Assembly (NCBI GenBank): GCA_002356635.1
Contig: CP023455.1
Location: 60,474 to 124,473, forward strand
DNA length: 64,000 bases
From: Rhodobacteraceae bacterium QY30
Lineage (GTDB): Bacteria > Pseudomonadota > Alphaproteobacteria > Rhodobacterales > Rhodobacteraceae
Direction: 5' to 3'
Shown here one piece after another: positions 18,638 through 27,572 of the stretch (positions are counted from its first letter, which is position 1; each line of letters starts with the position of its first letter). A model generated the notes under the pieces. It had not been told where the DNA came from and did not search any database. It worked only from the letters and a program-made list of their open reading frames with translations. The position numbers and the translations under genes are program-made.

Positions 18638-19660
18638 ATGGGAATTTCGTACTTTGGCCGCGCGACGCTGGGCGGCGCGCTTCTGGCGCTGATGGCAGGG
18701 TCGGCCTCGGCCGATACCATCACGCTGCGCTATTCGAACTGGTTGCCTGCAACCTATTTCATCAACACCGACCTGATCTTTCCCTGGATCGCCGAGGTGG
18801 AGCGCGTCACCGAAGGCCGGGTCAAGATCGAGCCGACCCCGAAGGTCGTCGGCACGGCGCCCACGCAATTCGACGTTGTGGCGGATGGCCAGGCCGATCT
18901 GGCCTTCATCGTGCCCGGCTACACGCCCGGCCGTTTTCCGTTGATCGAAGGGTTCGAACTGCCCTTCTACGGGGACCAGCCCGCCAAGCGCAGCGCGGCC
19001 ACCTGGCGCGTCTATGAAAAGCACATCGCACCGCTGAACACCTTCGAAGGGGTGCATGTCCTGACCCTGTTCAGCGGCAGCCCGGCGCAGCTTTTCACCA
19101 CGTCGAAACCGATGGTGACTTTGGAGACGATGGGGGGTGCGAAACTGCGCAGCCCACAACCGGCAACGACCGAAATGCTGACCCTGCTGGGGGCCGTTCC
19201 GGTGGTGAAACCGGTGCCCGAAATCTATGAACTGGCCTCGGGCGGGGTGATCGATGGCGGCGTGATCACGCCGGAAACCGTCACCGGGTTCAAACTGGAA
19301 AGCGTGCTGAAGCAGCTGTCCTACTACCCCGGCGGGCTGGCCACCACGGTCAACATGCTTGCCATCAATCCCGATTCCTGGGCCCGCATTTCCCCCGAGG
19401 ATCAGGCGGCAATCACGGCGATTTCCGGTGAAGTCCTGGCCCAGAAATCCGGCGACGCGCACCAGAAGGCGATCGACGCCGCCTTTGCCAGTTTTGAAGG
19501 GTCGGGCGTCCAGCGCCAGGACGCCACGCCCGAGGTGGTCTCTCAGATCCAGGAAAAGATCGCGCCGATCGAAACCGCCTGGGTCACCCGCGCCAAGGAG
19601 GCCGGACTGGCCGATCCGCAGGCGATGCTGACCGACCTGAAAGCCGAAATCGCCAAATAG
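18638..19660 (+). CDS. TRAP transporter substrate-binding protein (DctP family), copy 1
   Basis: A 340-residue periplasmic solute receptor for a tripartite ATP-independent transporter. An N-terminal Sec signal peptide ends near ASA-D (about residue 25). LRYSNWLPA, the PKVVG segment and a conserved VADGQADL stretch are shared with the two paralogues at 19809 and 20939. Start ATG 18638 has GGGAGG six bases upstream. It stands alone on the plus strand and is followed by a strong terminator. Only one permease pair (25786-27563) is present, so the three receptors may share it. The ligand is probably the carboxylic acid degraded by the island. Confidence 0.88.
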   Translation: MGISYFGRATLGGALLALMAGSASADTITLRYSNWLPATYFINTDLIFPWIAEVERVTEGRVKIEPTPKVVGTAPTQFDVVADGQADLAFIVPGYTPGRFPLIEGFELPFYGDQPAKRSAATWRVYEKHIAPLNTFEGVHVLTLFSGSPAQLFTTSKPMVTLETMGGAKLRSPQPATTEMLTLLGAVPVVKPVPEIYELASGGVIDGGVITPETVTGFKLESVLKQLSYYPGGLATTVNMLAINPDSWARISPEDQAAITAISGEVLAQKSGDAHQKAIDAAFASFEGSGVQRQDATPEVVSQIQEKIAPIETAWVTRAKEAGLADPQAMLTDLKAEIAK

Positions 19661-19680
19661 GCGGCGACCTGAAACCGACC

Positions 19681-19711
19681 GGCCCCTGCGTTCCCCGCGG
19701 GGGCCTTTTTT
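19681..19711 (+). terminator. Rho-independent terminator after TRAP receptor copy 1
   Basis: Stem GGCCCC (19681-19686) / GGGGCC (19700-19705) followed directly by six T residues (19706-19711), 20 bases after the stop codon. Confidence 0.85.
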
Positions 19712-19722
19712 GTTCCACACAC

Positions 19723-19747
19723 AAAAAAACGGACCCCGGAGGGTCCG
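19723..19747 (-). terminator. Rho-independent terminator after TRAP receptor copy 2
   Basis: On the minus strand, stem CGGACCC / GGGTCCG (19741-19747 with 19730-19736) is followed by seven T residues (complement of 19723-19729). It sits back to back with the plus-strand terminator, insulating the convergent transcripts. Confidence 0.85.
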
Positions 19748-19808
19748 TTGAGGTGACGCGATCCGGGTGGGGCGTGAGCCCCGCCGTTCGCGTCCTGGGG
19801 AAAACCTG

Positions 19809-20834
19809 TCAGCTTTCGCCTTTGATCTGCGCGGCGAAGAAGTCCAGCATTTCCTGCGGGTTCTCAAGGCCGGCCGCCTTGGCCTTTTCGATCCATTCTG
19901 CCTGCAGCGGCGTCAGGGCGTCTTTCATCTTGGCCAGTTCCTCGTCCGACATCGTGTCCACGGTCATGCCCTTGGCCTTCATCTTCTCGATGGCGGTCTG
20001 GGTTTCCACGACGTGCAGATCGCCCGAACGCTTCGCCACGACGCCACCCGATACCGACATGATCGCTTTCCGATCGGCTTCCGAGATCTTGGCCCAGGTG
20101 TCGGGGTTCACGGAAACGATGACGACGGTTGCGCCCAGGCTGCCGGGCACGAAGGTCATGCGGTTCAGCACTTCGTCCAGCTTGAAGCCCAGAAGCGCGT
20201 CCGGCGGGGTGGTGGCGCCATCGATGACGCCGCCCGAGGCCAGTTCATAGACTTCGGACACCGGCTTCGTTACCGGGGTGCCGCCCAGCAGTTCGATGAT
20301 CCGCGTCAGCGACGGGCTGGACGAACGGATCTTGGCGCCCTTGTAGTTTTCGACCTTGGCCAGTTCCTTGCCGGTCGTGAAGACATGGAACGACCCGGTC
20401 TGGAACAGCGCCAGCGGCACGACTTCCGGGAAGACGTTCATCGGCGCGATATATTTTTCATAGGTTGCCCAGATCGCGGGCGAACGCTTGGATTCGTCAT
20501 CGCCGAAGAAGGGCAGTTCCATCCCTTCGATCAGCGGGAAGCGGCCCGGCGCATAGCTGGCCACCATCAGCGACATGTCGGCCAGCCCGTCCGCCACCAC
20601 GTCATACTGCGAGGCAACGTTGCCGACCACCTTCGGGGTCTTTTCCACCTTCACGCGGCCTTCGGTGACGCGTTCGATATCGGCGAACCACGGCTCCATC
20701 ACCTTGACGTCAAGGGCATAGCCGGCCGGCAGCCAGTTCGAATAGCGCAGGGTCACGTCTTCGGCCCGGGCAGCAAGCGTGCTGACCGCAAGGGCAACGC
20801 CGGCAATAAGGCCGGATTTGGCAAACAAGGACAT
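19809..20834 (-). CDS. TRAP transporter substrate-binding protein (DctP family), copy 2
   Basis: A 341-residue receptor with a cleaved signal peptide (cut near ARA-ED, about residue 24). It shares RYSNWLPAGY, EVYELASGGVIDGATTPPD and the C-terminal GLENPQEMLDFFAAQI with copy 3, and is closer to copy 3 than to copy 1. ATG 20834 has GGGAGGG six bases upstream. It is the last gene of a minus-strand operon: crotonase, acyl-CoA ligase, receptor 3, receptor 2. Co-transcription with a ligase suggests import coupled to CoA activation. Confidence 0.87.
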   Translation of the reverse strand: MSLFAKSGLIAGVALAVSTLAARAEDVTLRYSNWLPAGYALDVKVMEPWFADIERVTEGRVKVEKTPKVVGNVASQYDVVADGLADMSLMVASYAPGRFPLIEGMELPFFGDDESKRSPAIWATYEKYIAPMNVFPEVVPLALFQTGSFHVFTTGKELAKVENYKGAKIRSSSPSLTRIIELLGGTPVTKPVSEVYELASGGVIDGATTPPDALLGFKLDEVLNRMTFVPGSLGATVVIVSVNPDTWAKISEADRKAIMSVSGGVVAKRSGDLHVVETQTAIEKMKAKGMTVDTMSDEELAKMKDALTPLQAEWIEKAKAAGLENPQEMLDFFAAQIKGES

Positions 20835-20938
20835 CGGTTCCCTCCCTGGGTGTTCTGTTTCGTTTTCACGGGGGCGCACCGGCGCGGCGATGCGACACCG
20901 CGCCGGAACCTTCGGTCACATCCGCAGGGGGCGAGCCG

Positions 20939-21967
20939 TCACGCCCCGGCCGCGGCGATTTCGGCGGCAAAGAAATCAAGCATCTCCTGCCCGTTTTCCA
21001 GGCCCGCGGCCTTGGCCTTCTCCAGCCATTCGGTCGTCATCGGGACGACCTTTTCCTTCATCTTCGCGGCTTCCGCGTCGTCCATGCGGTCGAGGGTCAT
21101 GCCCGCCGCCTGCATCGTTTCGATGGCCTTCACGGTTTCGGCAAAGTTCATGTCGCCCGAGGCGCGCGCGAATTTCTCGCCCGAGATCTCCAGGATCGCC
21201 TTCTGGTCGGCTTCGGAAATCTTCGCCCAGGCGTCCGGGTTGACCGAAATCATCGCCGTGGCATTGGACAGCCCGCCGGGGATGAAGGTCATGCGGTTCA
21301 GGACTTCGTGCAGCTTGAAGGCCAGGGTCGAATCCGGCGGGTTGGTCGCGCCGTCGATCACACCGCCCGAGGCGAGTTCATAGACTTCGGACACCGGCTT
21401 GCTGACCGGGGTGGCGCCCATCAGTTCCAGGATGCGGTTCAGCGACGGGGTCGAGGACCGGATCTTGGCGCCGACGTAGCCTTCCACCGTCGACAGGTCG
21501 CGCCCGGTGGTGAAGATGTGCTGGGTGCCGGTCTGGAAGATCGCCAGCGGCACGACTTCGGGGAAGGTGTCCAGCGGCGCGATGTATTTTTCATAGGTGC
21601 GCCAGACGGCCGCGCCACGCTTGGCTTCGTTGTCGCTGTAGAACGGCAGTTCCATCCCCTCGATCAGGGGGAACCGGCCCGGCGCATAGCCCATCACCAT
21701 CAGCGACATGTCCGCCAGCCCATCCGCCACCACGTCATATTGCGCGGGAACGCTGCCAACCACCTTCGGCGTCATCTCGACCTTGACGCGGCCTTCGGTG
21801 ACGCGGGCGATCTCGGCCAGCCAGGGCGCGATCAGCTTCGTGTTGGTCGGATGACCGGCGGGCAGCCAGTTCGAGTAGCGCAGGATCACATCCTCGGCCT
21901 GTGCGGCGAGGGTGCCGGCGGCCAGCAGAAGGCCAGCGAACAGGCTGGTCCTGGTGAAAAGGGTCAT
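20939..21967 (-). CDS. TRAP transporter substrate-binding protein (DctP family), copy 3
   Basis: A 342-residue receptor with an N-terminal signal peptide (cut near AQA-ED, about residue 24) and the same RYSNWLPAG and EVYELASGGVIDGATNPPD segments as copy 2. Start ATG 21967 has GGAGG eight bases upstream; a longer frame starting at 22003 has no such site and would mask the signal peptide. Tandem duplication with copy 2 is evident. The copies differ in the segments that line the TRAP ligand pocket, so ligand range may have been broadened. Confidence 0.87.
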   Translation of the reverse strand: MTLFTRTSLFAGLLLAAGTLAAQAEDVILRYSNWLPAGHPTNTKLIAPWLAEIARVTEGRVKVEMTPKVVGSVPAQYDVVADGLADMSLMVMGYAPGRFPLIEGMELPFYSDNEAKRGAAVWRTYEKYIAPLDTFPEVVPLAIFQTGTQHIFTTGRDLSTVEGYVGAKIRSSTPSLNRILELMGATPVSKPVSEVYELASGGVIDGATNPPDSTLAFKLHEVLNRMTFIPGGLSNATAMISVNPDAWAKISEADQKAILEISGEKFARASGDMNFAETVKAIETMQAAGMTLDRMDDAEAAKMKEKVVPMTTEWLEKAKAAGLENGQEMLDFFAAEIAAAGA

Positions 21968-22053
21968 CAGTAATCTCCTCCCGGGGAAGATCGCCGCAGA
22001 CAATCCTGCGGCGGGATCATGGGACAGGCCGCCGCACGCGGCCCGCCTGTGGT

Positions 22054-23610
22054 TCAGATCTTGCGGTCCTGTCCGGCCCAGTAGGGGTCGCGCAGCACGT
22101 TCTTCATCACGGTGTTCTTGGGCGACAGCGGCAAGGGTTCAGACCGGAATTCCACCGATTTCGGGCATTTGTAGCCGCCGATCAGCGTGCGGCAGTGCGC
22201 GATCAGCTCTTCCCCGGTGGCGGTCATGCCGGGTTTCAGCACCACGACGGCATGAACCGCTTCGCCCCAGTCCTTCGACGGGATGCCGATGACGGCGGCT
22301 TCGCGGACGGCCGGGTGCTGGAACAGCGCGCGTTCGACCTCGATCGAATAGACGTTTTCGCCGCCCGTCACGATCATGTCCTTCACGCGGTCAGCCACGT
22401 AAAGATAGCCGTCCTCGTCCAGATAGCCCGCATCGCCGGAATACATCCAGCCGTCGCGCAGCACTTCGGCCGTCTGTTCGGGGCGGTTCATGTAGCCCAT
22501 CATCAGATAGTCGCTGCGCATGACGATCTCGCCCATCTGGCGCGGGCCAAGCGTTTCGCCCTCGGGCGAAACGATCTTCACCTCGACCCCCGGCCCCGGC
22601 TGGCCGCAGGACCGGATGCGCTCGGCCTTGGGGCCGTTGAAGACGTGGTCGCGCCAGCGCAGCATGGTGGCAAAGCCGCCGGTTTCGGTCATGCCGTAGA
22701 TCTGGTAGAACCGCAGGCCCGGCAGCTTGGCCGCCGCCGCCGCCATCAGCGCCTCGGGCATCGGCGATCCGCCATAGACGCAGGTGCGCAGGCTCGACAG
22801 ATCGTATTTGTCGAAGTCGGGGTGCGAAATCAGCATGTTGACGATGGTGGGTACCATCACCGCGTTGCTGACCTTGTGGTTGTGAATGGCCTGCATCATC
22901 GACAGCGGTTCGAACTTTGGCAGGATGACATGCGTCCCGCCCGCCATGGTGATGTAGTGGATCGGGCTTGAGCCCGAGAAATGGAAGAACCCGCCGACAT
23001 AGGCAAAGCTCAGGTCTTCGACATCGGGCAGCATCGCCAGCCAGGCGGTCGAGGCATGGCACAGCGCCGAATGCGTCAGCGCCACGCCCTTGGGCCGGCC
23101 CGTCGTGCCGCCGGTGTAGAAGACGGCATACAGATCGCCATTCTTGCGGTCCGCGTCTTCCATCGGCGCGTTCGCCGCGATCAGGTCTTCGTAGGACAGC
23201 ATGCCTTCGGGCGTCGGTTCATCGCCGATGTGGATGATCGCCTTCAGCCCCGGGAAGTTCTTCCCCAGCTGCTGCCCCTGGTCGATGAAGGCGTCGTCGA
23301 CGCACAGCACCGTCGCGTGGCAATCTTCCAGCGCATACAGGTTTTCATCCGCCGCCCAGCGGACGTTCATCGGCGCGATGCTGCCCCCCGCCCAGGGAAC
23401 GGCGAAGAACAGTTCAAGGTAGCGGTCCGAGTTCATCGACAGAACGGCGACGAAGGCACCATCTTTCACGCCAAGGCCGCGCAACGCCGCCGCCATCCGG
23501 GGCACGCGCCGACCCACCTCGCGCCAGTTCCGCTGGCGGGATCCGCACACCGTCGCCACGCCATCGGCATTCCGGTGAAGCGCCTGTCTCAGTAACAAAG
23601 TTCCCTGCAT
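22054..23610 (-). CDS. AMP-forming acyl-CoA ligase, FadD-like, atypical A10 motif
   Basis: A 518-residue ANL-superfamily ligase. The ATP loop YTGGTTGRPKG is intact, as are YGMTET and the hinge region ADRVKDMIVTGGENV. In the C-terminal A10 motif, where the family reads about GK-x-x-K-x-x-LR-x-PYW, this protein reads NT-VM-K-NV-LR-D-PYW, putting Thr500 where the adenylation lysine normally sits. Activity may therefore be thioesterification-only, altered, or lost. AAGG precedes ATG 23610. It lies between the crotonase and the two TRAP receptors in one operon. Confidence 0.82.
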   Translation of the reverse strand: MQGTLLLRQALHRNADGVATVCGSRQRNWREVGRRVPRMAAALRGLGVKDGAFVAVLSMNSDRYLELFFAVPWAGGSIAPMNVRWAADENLYALEDCHATVLCVDDAFIDQGQQLGKNFPGLKAIIHIGDEPTPEGMLSYEDLIAANAPMEDADRKNGDLYAVFYTGGTTGRPKGVALTHSALCHASTAWLAMLPDVEDLSFAYVGGFFHFSGSSPIHYITMAGGTHVILPKFEPLSMMQAIHNHKVSNAVMVPTIVNMLISHPDFDKYDLSSLRTCVYGGSPMPEALMAAAAAKLPGLRFYQIYGMTETGGFATMLRWRDHVFNGPKAERIRSCGQPGPGVEVKIVSPEGETLGPRQMGEIVMRSDYLMMGYMNRPEQTAEVLRDGWMYSGDAGYLDEDGYLYVADRVKDMIVTGGENVYSIEVERALFQHPAVREAAVIGIPSKDWGEAVHAVVVLKPGMTATGEELIAHCRTLIGGYKCPKSVEFRSEPLPLSPKNTVMKNVLRDPYWAGQDRKI

Positions 23611-23657
23611 GCGTACCTTCCTGTTTTTTGTTCCCCTGCCTTGTCTCGCAAGGCGTC

Positions 23658-24428
23658 CTACCTTGAGGCGCCGCGGCCCTTCAGCCGGGCAAGCCGGGCA
23701 TCAAGATCGGCCTTCGTCACGCCGCTGTTGGCCGCAACCGAGGCCGCGCGTTCCATCGTGATCGCGTCGTCGAAGCCGAGTGCCTGCCCGTCGCGCAGCA
23801 GGCGCTTGTAGTCGCACCGCGCGGCGGGCACGCCAAAGACCATCTGCCGGGCCAGTTCTGCGGCCTTGTCCATCAACTGCGCGGCGGGCACGACGTGGTT
23901 GACCAATCCCCAGGCCAGCGCCTCGGGGGCCGCTATGAAGCGTGCCGTCAGCGCCATTTCCATCGCCCGTGCGATACCGATCCGGCGGGCGAGCCGCACA
24001 GAACCGCCCCAGCCCGGCAAAAGACCCACCTGGCAATGGCTGTCGGCGAAACGCGCGGTGTCGGCGGCGATCAGGAAATCGCACCCCAGCGCAAGTTCCA
24101 GGCCCCCCGTCAGGCAAAGACCGTTGATCGCGCCGATGACCGGCCCACCAAAGCCCAGGATCGCTGCAACCGGATCGTGGTCATAGGCGCCCGCGGCGAT
24201 GCGGCCATCCTGATCCCATTCGGTGATGTCGAGCCCGGCGGAAAACACCTCGCCCGTTCCGGTCAGGATCAGGACATGCACCGACGGATCGGCCTCCAGT
24301 CGGGCGACCGCATCGGCCAGATCGCGCCGTAGCGCGATCGACAACGTGTTCAGTCGCGCGGGCCGGTCAAGCCGGACCACCGCATATCCGTCCGCCGATG
24401 CTTCGACGCGAATCGTGCCATCCCCCAT
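23658..24428 (-). CDS. Enoyl-CoA hydratase/isomerase family protein
   Basis: A 256-residue crotonase-fold enzyme and first gene of the minus-strand operon. The first catalytic Glu is kept (GGLELALGCD), but the second is replaced by His in DSHCQVGLLPGWGGS, as seen in some isomerases or specialised hydratases. It could hydrate the unsaturated CoA ester made by one of the dehydrogenases, possibly the cyclohexenecarboxyl-CoA (BadK-like) step, but that is only inference. The start is divergent from the racemase across 225 bases of probable bidirectional promoter. Confidence 0.75.
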   Translation of the reverse strand: MGDGTIRVEASADGYAVVRLDRPARLNTLSIALRRDLADAVARLEADPSVHVLILTGTGEVFSAGLDITEWDQDGRIAAGAYDHDPVAAILGFGGPVIGAINGLCLTGGLELALGCDFLIAADTARFADSHCQVGLLPGWGGSVRLARRIGIARAMEMALTARFIAAPEALAWGLVNHVVPAAQLMDKAAELARQMVFGVPAARCDYKRLLRDGQALGFDDAITMERAASVAANSGVTKADLDARLARLKGRGASR

Positions 24429-24485
24429 GGCCTCCTCCCCAGGATCGCCAGTTTTTTCAGCTTCTCCCGGCCTTTGCGAAATCTG

Positions 24486-24550
24486 TTGACTTGCACGGCC
24501 GAAGTCATTCTATGATATTACAGTAAGGCAGCGAACCAAAAACGCAAGCG
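24486..24550. promoter_or_regulatory. Bidirectional promoter region of the crotonase and racemase operons
   Basis: TTGACT (24486-24491) and TATGAT (24511-24516) are spaced by 19 bases. TATTACAGTAAGG (about 24516-24528) matches the TACAGTA element at 30871 and 37304, and ACGCAAGCG (24542-24550) matches the GCTTGCGT half-site. This gap serves two divergent operons. Confidence 0.4.
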
Positions 24551-24653
24551 TGTTTTCCACCACAGTCGGGAAACGCCAAAACGCCGGAAAAACGGACCTG
24601 GACCGCGCGGGGGGGAATGCCGACGCGGGCGGGAATCAAGGGGGGAATTGCGA

Positions 24654-25769
24654 ATGACCGGACCTTTGTCCGATCTGAAGATCGTGGAATTTGCAGGGCA
24701 GGGGCCGGGTCCCTTCGCCGGCGGTTTGCTGGCCGATTTCGGCGCCGATGTGATCCGCATCGACCGGGCCGGCGCACCGATCCTGCCGGCGCGCTACGAC
24801 TTCTACAACCGCAACAAACGCTCGATCGCGCTGGACCTGAAAAGCGCCGAAGGGCGCGCCGCCGCGCTGGAGCTGATCGGCAAGGCCGACGTTGTCATCG
24901 AGGGCTACCGCCCCGGCGTCATGGCCCGGCTGGGCCTTGGCTATGCCGATTGCGCGGCGGCCAATCCGCGGATCGTCTATGGCTCGATGACCGGCTGGGG
25001 CCAGGACGGGCCGATGGCGATGGAAGCGGGACACGACATCAACTACCTGGCGCTGACGGGGGCGCTGCATGCCATCGGCGCGCCTGACCAACCGGCGCCG
25101 CCCCTGAACCTTGTGGCCGACATCGGCGGTGGCGGCATGTACCTGGCCTTCGGCATCCTGACCGCCGTGCACGAGGCGCGCCGCTCCGGGCAGGGCCAGC
25201 AGGTCGATTGCGCGATGATCGACGGCGTGTCGCACATGATGTCGGCCTTCATCGCCTTCACGCAGCAGGGCACCTGGACGGAAAACCGGCAGGACAACAT
25301 CGTCGATGGCGGTTCGCCGGACTATGGCTGCTATGAAACCGCCGATGGCAAGTTCGTCGCCGTGGGTGCGATCGAGCCGCAGTTCTACGCCGCCCTTCTG
25401 GATGTGCTGGGCCTTGATCCAGCGACGGTCCCCGATCGGGCCGACCGCGCCAACTGGCCCGCGATGCGCCAGCTGTTCGCCGAACGGTTCCGCACCCGGA
25501 CCCGCGCCGAATGGGAAGCGGCGATGGCGGGCCGCGATGCCTGCTTCTCTCCGGTGCTGACCATCACCGAAGCCTGGTCGCACCCGCAAATGCAGGCCCG
25601 CAACATCGCGCGGACGCTTGATGGCCTGGTCCATCCCGGACCGGCCCCGCGCCTGACGCGCACCCCCGGCAGCCTGCGGAGCGCCACGCCCGAACCGGGG
25701 CAGCACAGCCGCGAAATCGCCCGCGACTGGGGATTGTCCCCGGCGCTGCAAGCCTTGTTCCAGTCCTGA
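24654..25769 (+). CDS. Alpha-methylacyl-CoA racemase / CaiB-BaiF family protein
   Basis: A 371-residue CaiB/BaiF-fold protein. His127 (AGHDINYL) and Asp156 (NLVADIGGGGM) coincide with the His/Asp acid-base pair of bacterial alpha-methylacyl-CoA racemases, so racemase is preferred over CoA-transferase. The reaction would interconvert 2R and 2S methyl-branched acyl-CoAs, needed before stereospecific dehydrogenation. ATG 24654 follows a G-rich Shine-Dalgarno stretch; TTG 24648 is possible. It heads a plus-strand operon with the TRAP permeases, a hydratase-2 and an SDR, which indicates branched-substrate beta-oxidation. Confidence 0.85.
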   Translation: MTGPLSDLKIVEFAGQGPGPFAGGLLADFGADVIRIDRAGAPILPARYDFYNRNKRSIALDLKSAEGRAAALELIGKADVVIEGYRPGVMARLGLGYADCAAANPRIVYGSMTGWGQDGPMAMEAGHDINYLALTGALHAIGAPDQPAPPLNLVADIGGGGMYLAFGILTAVHEARRSGQGQQVDCAMIDGVSHMMSAFIAFTQQGTWTENRQDNIVDGGSPDYGCYETADGKFVAVGAIEPQFYAALLDVLGLDPATVPDRADRANWPAMRQLFAERFRTRTRAEWEAAMAGRDACFSPVLTITEAWSHPQMQARNIARTLDGLVHPGPAPRLTRTPGSLRSATPEPGQHSREIARDWGLSPALQALFQS

Positions 25770-25785
25770 AAAGGGGTCGATCCGA

Positions 25786-26274
25786 ATGATCCGACTAGTT
25801 GAAGTCCTGACCGCGATCTGGGTGGGCGTATCGCTTTTTGCGCTGATGGCCGTGGTTCTGGTGGATGTGATCTTGCGAAACTTCCTGAATTCGCCCCTGT
25901 CGGCCGGGACAGAGATCACCGAGGTTCTGATGGGCGCGCTGGGATTTGGTGCGCTGCCGCTTCTGGCGCTGAACCTCAGCCATATTTCGGTCGACCTGCT
26001 GCCGATGCGCCATGGCAGCCCGGCCCACCGCACGGTGGGGGTCGTGACCAGCCTGCTGACGGCGGGGATCTTCTGGATCATGACCGAACGGATGTACGCC
26101 ATGATTGCCCGCACCGCCCGGTCCGGTGAAGTGATGCCCCAGCTGGGGCTGAGCTGGAGCTGGATCTGGACGGGCCTTTGCGTCCTCAGCGCCCTTACTG
26201 TCCTGGCCGCGCTTGTGGCCGCCCTGCGCGCCGCCGTTGGCGCCCATGTCCCCCAACCCGGAGCCGAAGCGTGA
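25786..26274 (+). CDS. TRAP transporter small membrane subunit (DctQ family)
   Basis: A 162-residue inner-membrane protein with four hydrophobic segments (about 8-30, 45-66, 83-103, 130-155), the usual DctQ topology. It pairs with the large subunit encoded immediately downstream, whose GTG start overlaps its stop as GTGA. It starts 16 bases after the racemase gene. It probably serves all three DctP receptors encoded at 18.6-22 kb. Confidence 0.88.
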   Translation: MIRLVEVLTAIWVGVSLFALMAVVLVDVILRNFLNSPLSAGTEITEVLMGALGFGALPLLALNLSHISVDLLPMRHGSPAHRTVGVVTSLLTAGIFWIMTERMYAMIARTARSGEVMPQLGLSWSWIWTGLCVLSALTVLAALVAALRAAVGAHVPQPGAEA

Positions 26275-27563
26275 CCGCCACCCTTATCGCATTTGCCGTC
26301 GCCCTTGGTCTTATCTTCCTGCGTATCCCCATCGGGATTTCGCTGGCGGTGGTGGGCTTTGGCGGCCTGTGGTTTGAGACCGGGTTCAAGCCCGCCGTGG
26401 CCGGCGTGACCGCGCTGTCGCAAACCTCGATCATGTCCTATTCGCTGTCGGTCCTGCCGCTGTTCGTCCTGATGGGCAACCTGGTGGCCGGGGCGGGCAT
26501 CTCGGGCAACCTGTTCCGCACCGCGCAGCAGTTCATCGGCCACCGTCGCGGCGGTCTGGCCATGGCGACGATCGTCGCCTGTGGCGGCTTTGGCGCGATC
26601 TGCGGATCCAGCGTGGCGACGGCCGCCACCATGTCCAAGGTGGCGCTGCCCTCGATGCGTGAATTCGGCTATTCCGACCGTCTGGCCGCGGCGACACTGG
26701 CCGCGGGCGGCACGCTGGGCATCCTGATCCCGCCGTCGATCATCATGGTCATCTATGCCGTCGCCACGCAAAGCCACATCGGCATGCTGTTCGCGGGCGG
26801 CATCATCCCGGGCATTCTGGGCGTGCTGGGCTATGTACTGACGATCCGCTGGGTCGCCTGGCGCAACCCGGCCGCCGCGCCGCGCGGCGAACGCGTGGGC
26901 TGGTCGGAACGGTTCCATTCGCTGTCGGCCATCTGGCCGGTGATCATCCTGTTCGGTCTGGTCATGGGCGGGATCTATTCGGGGGCCTTCACCTCGACCG
27001 AGGCCGCGGGCATCGGGGCGGGCGGCGCGCTTTTGTTCGCGCTGACGGCCAAGTCGTTGAAGCTGCGCGACATCGCGGCGATCTTCGTGGATACCGCGCT
27101 GGTGACGGGCACCATGATGGCCATCCTGATCGGGGCCTCGGCCTTCGTCGAATTCATCAACCTGACCGGCGTCCACGTCTATCTGGAAGACCTGGTCAAG
27201 AATTCCGGCGTGCCGCCGCTGGCGGTGATCTTCCTGATCGTGGGGATCTACATCGTGCTGGGCTGCCTGATGGAAAGCATCTCGATGATCCTCATCACGG
27301 TGCCGGTATTCTTCCCGGTGGTCACGGCGCTGGGGTATGATCCGGTGTGGTTCGGCCTTGTGGTCGTCATCGCGGCGGAAATCGGGCTGATCACGCCGCC
27401 GATCGGGATCAACCTGTTCGTCATCAAGTCGATCGTCCCGGACATGAGCTACAACGACATCTTCCGGGGCGTCGTGCCCTTCATCGTGGCCGATATCCTC
27501 CGCATCACTGTGATCGTGCTGTTCCCGGCACTGGTGCTGTGGCTGCCCCACCTGATGTTCTAG
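26271..27563 (+). CDS. TRAP transporter large permease subunit (DctM family)
   Basis: A 430-residue permease with about twelve membrane segments. GSSVATAATM, GTLGILIPPSI and GLITPPIGINLFV are the repeated conserved loops of DctM proteins that form the sodium-coupled transport core. GTG 26271 overlaps the DctQ stop, so the two are translated in fixed ratio. It imports the organic acid delivered by DctP receptors. It is followed after nine bases by a hydratase-2 gene, tying uptake to catabolism. Confidence 0.92.
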   Translation: MTATLIAFAVALGLIFLRIPIGISLAVVGFGGLWFETGFKPAVAGVTALSQTSIMSYSLSVLPLFVLMGNLVAGAGISGNLFRTAQQFIGHRRGGLAMATIVACGGFGAICGSSVATAATMSKVALPSMREFGYSDRLAAATLAAGGTLGILIPPSIIMVIYAVATQSHIGMLFAGGIIPGILGVLGYVLTIRWVAWRNPAAAPRGERVGWSERFHSLSAIWPVIILFGLVMGGIYSGAFTSTEAAGIGAGGALLFALTAKSLKLRDIAAIFVDTALVTGTMMAILIGASAFVEFINLTGVHVYLEDLVKNSGVPPLAVIFLIVGIYIVLGCLMESISMILITVPVFFPVVTALGYDPVWFGLVVVIAAEIGLITPPIGINLFVIKSIVPDMSYNDIFRGVVPFIVADILRITVIVLFPALVLWLPHLMF

Positions 27564-27572
27564 GGGTCAGGC

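Noticed and set aside
24654..25769. CaiB-type CoA-transferase for the racemase gene
   Set aside because: Same fold, but His127 and Asp156 and the AGHDINYL segment fit alpha-methylacyl-CoA racemase.
24636..27551. Long minus-strand open frame opposite the racemase and TRAP permease genes
   Set aside because: Translates to His/Asp/Gln/Arg-rich low-complexity sequence typical of the complement of high-GC coding DNA.
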